From contig JAAEZD010000003.1 of the NCBI GenBank assembly GCA_018223035.1, forward strand, positions 317,362 through 381,361: a stretch of DNA of 64,000 nt, read 5' to 3'. Shown piece after piece: positions 62,783 to 64,000 of the stretch. Below the pieces are notes generated by a model, which worked only from the letters and a program-made list of their open reading frames with translations, made no database searches and was not told the origin of the DNA. This stretch comes from Heliomarina sp018223035. GTDB lineage: Bacteria; Pseudomonadota; Alphaproteobacteria; Rhodobacterales; Rhodobacteraceae. The position numbers and the translations under genes were made by a program. Positions within the stretch are counted from its first letter, which is position 1; every line of letters starts with the position of its first letter.

Positions 62783-62853
62783 CCGAAAATCGCTGTGCAC
62801 AATCCGTACAGCACCTGTACACCTCCTGTATGACAAACATGCACCAGCCGAGG

Positions 62854-63585
62854 TCAGTCGATGCGGCGCACCACCAGCTGGTTGCCTTCGCCGCGACGGG
62901 TTTCAAACCGTTTCATTTCCTTCACCAGATCGCTCAGCTTTTTCTTGCCGTAGCTGCGGGTGTCGAAATCCGGGTTCGAGGCGGTGATGTACTGGCCGAT
63001 CTGACCAAGGGAAAACCACTCTTCTTCCTGGTCGATGGCGTCCATCGCCCGGATAACCAGTTTTGAGGGATCTTCCAGTTCGGCAGGCGCCTCGCTGTCA
63101 TCATTGGCCTTTTCGGGTCGGGGTTTGGATTTGATCGGATCGTTGACTAGGTTTTCTACATAAATGAACCGCTTGCATGCCTTCACAAAGGCGGCGGGCG
63201 TTTTTCTCATGCCCATGCCATAGACATCCAGCCCCTGTTCCCGGATGCGGCTGGCAAGCCGGGTGAAATCGCTGTCCGAGGAAATCAGGACGAACCCGTC
63301 GAACCGGCCCGAATGCAGGATATCCATCGCGTCGATCACCAGCGCGATGTCGCTCGCATTCTTGCCGGTGGTATTGGCGAATTGCTGATGCGGCACGATG
63401 GCAAGCGTTGCCAGTTTGTCCTTGCTCCAGCCCTGCGGCCCGCCCCCGGCGAAATCGCCATAGATCCTGCGGATGCTGGCCTCTCCCAGCGAAGCGATCT
63501 CTTCGAACATGGCCTCGGCGAACTTGGCCGAGATATTGTCGGCGTCGATCAGCACGGCAAGCAGTTTGCGGTTGGCGTCGGGCAT
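62854..63585 (-). CDS. NYN-domain protein with C-terminal OST-HTH/LOTUS domain
   Basis: The 243-residue protein has an N-terminal NYN (PIN-like) nuclease domain (about 5-145) with acidic residues in VLIDADN, the ASDIALVIDAMD segment and SSDSDF. A C-terminal LOTUS/OST-HTH domain (about 170-240, EEEWFSLGQIGQYI and FDTRSYGKKKLSDL) follows. By family it is a predicted metal-dependent RNase in which LOTUS provides RNA or protein contacts. The ATG at 63585 is preferred (GAAGGAAA upstream); the long frame before it lacks a start site. It stands alone. Confidence 0.9.
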   Translation of the reverse strand: MPDANRKLLAVLIDADNISAKFAEAMFEEIASLGEASIRRIYGDFAGGGPQGWSKDKLATLAIVPHQQFANTTGKNASDIALVIDAMDILHSGRFDGFVLISSDSDFTRLASRIREQGLDVYGMGMRKTPAAFVKACKRFIYVENLVNDPIKSKPRPEKANDDSEAPAELEDPSKLVIRAMDAIDQEEEWFSLGQIGQYITASNPDFDTRSYGKKKLSDLVKEMKRFETRRGEGNQLVVRRID

Positions 63586-63940
63586 GGTGGTGTTTCCTTC
63601 TCGTCCGGTCGGGACTTGAGCCCGGCTTTTGCGCGGCTTGCCGGTTACCCGGCTGACATAGCCCGGATTCCACCGCATTCCAATGATGGCCTTGGCACGG
63701 CGATCTTCGCGTCCGGTTCGAAATACAACGGTAGCACGCGTGTATTCACACGCTGATGACAATGCTCCCGACCACGTATGGCCGTCAAAAGCGCGCCATC
63801 GATCAGTGTCACAAGCAAACGCCCGGATTGTTAAATTGGTGAAAAGATATTGAAGGGGTCGCCTACACACCCGATAGCGGGCGCTCTTGTGCAAGGCACC
63901 GGCCCGCGTGGCCGGTGCCTATTTCTTCAGACCTTTGCGA
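63586..63940. other. Intergenic region with a hairpin
   Basis: About 350 bases hold no gene. Arms GGCACCGGCC (63895-63904) and GGCCGGTGCC (63910-63919) form a ten-base-pair hairpin with a five-base loop. On the minus strand it follows the formaldehyde-dehydrogenase stop by about 20 bases and probably terminates that gene, though the T run is short. Confidence 0.6.
63895..63919 (-). terminator. Hairpin after the formaldehyde dehydrogenase gene
   Basis: A perfect ten-base-pair GC-rich hairpin with a five-base loop lies 21 bases beyond the stop of the minus-strand dehydrogenase gene. The trailing sequence has few T, so termination efficiency is uncertain. Confidence 0.5.
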
Positions 63941-64000
63941 TCAGAACTCCACCACGGCCCTGATGGACTTGCCTTCGTGCATGAGGTCGAAGCCCTTATT
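63941..64000 (-). CDS. Glutathione-dependent formaldehyde dehydrogenase, C-terminal end (partial)
   Basis: The last 19 codons of a gene that continues beyond the window encode FDLMHEGKSIRAVVEF and stop. This is the conserved C-terminus of class III alcohol dehydrogenase/S-(hydroxymethyl)glutathione dehydrogenase. The enzyme makes S-formylglutathione, the substrate of FghA encoded at 59113-59943. Only the end is visible, so identity rests on this short motif. Confidence 0.75.
   Translation of the reverse strand, partial: NKGFDLMHEGKSIRAVVEF

Noticed and set aside
62806..62820. GTACAG-CAC-CTGTAC dyad between the TetR and NYN genes
   Set aside because: It is a short dyad between two convergent gene ends without a T run, so neither terminator nor operator function can be supported.

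Overview
The window looks like a chromosomal segment of a marine-type alphaproteobacterium of the order Rhodobacterales (Roseobacter group). This rests on several things seen together: GC-rich coding sequence, a complete periplasmic Sox thiosulfate-oxidation cluster in the order typical of that group, two proteins with VPLPA-type C-terminal sorting tails, an mbfA gene with an Irr-type operator, and pairs of conserved hypothetical genes that are common in Rhodobacteraceae. No replication origin, phage, insertion sequence or CRISPR array was seen. The species was not determined.

Layout. Positions 1-11000 hold the leucine genes leuC, leuD and leuB, spread out and interleaved with two VPLPA-CTERM exported proteins (one with a von Willebrand A domain), an HdeD-like membrane protein, an exported endonuclease/exonuclease/phosphatase-fold protein, and a divergent LysR regulator/NAD(P)-binding protein pair. 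A DMT exporter, tRNA-Pro(CGG) and a gene-poor 680-base stretch follow, then an orphan CHASE-PAS histidine kinase. Positions 14900-25500 are the sox cluster. On the minus strand, in transcription order, it reads soxV, soxW, soxX, soxY, soxZ, soxA, soxB, soxC, soxD, a DUF302 gene and a DsrE-family gene. On the plus strand, facing away, are soxR (ArsR-type repressor) and soxT (YeeE/YedE transporter). Two perfect ATTC-N8-GAAT sites lie in front of soxX and soxB, with a degenerate one in front of soxV. They match the operator type used by SqrR/BigR/SoxR persulfide-sensing repressors.

Positions 25500-30550 carry a cbpA/cbpM chaperone pair, a phasin-like gene, an APH-plus-P-loop kinase fusion, a DoxX-like membrane protein and a YbaY/META-domain protein. 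Positions 30550-37610 form a peptide-uptake unit. It comprises a Dpp-type ABC transporter, in which the second permease and first ATPase are fused in one gene, a divergent DUF1028 gene and a FadR-type GntR regulator. Copies of a TTATCATGATAA-centred palindrome in both control regions tie the unit together. Positions 37780-41800 are gpmI, an EnvC-like protein with a degenerate LytM domain, and ctpA, in one run. After an Old Yellow Enzyme gene and a pair of conserved Rhodobacterales genes come a lipoprotein gene and ilvD.

Positions 47000-53350 form an apparent operon. It starts with a very large ABC-exporter-like membrane protein in which all nucleotide-binding motifs are degenerate, a long insertion splits the ATPase domain, and a cyclic-nucleotide-binding domain is appended. 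A CPBP protease, accD and folC follow. The rest (53350-64000) is housekeeping and accessory: porin, zapE, MFS transporter, ornithine-cyclodeaminase homologue, HAD phosphatase, yaiI, fghA, AEC transporter, mbfA (iron export) with an Irr box, a TetR regulator, a NYN-LOTUS protein, and the 3' end of a glutathione-dependent formaldehyde dehydrogenase. That last gene is functionally linked to fghA.

The observations most worth a second look are the degenerate ABC/cNMP protein and its operon, the operator set that defines the GntR peptide regulon, the SoxR operator sites, and the Irr box in front of mbfA.
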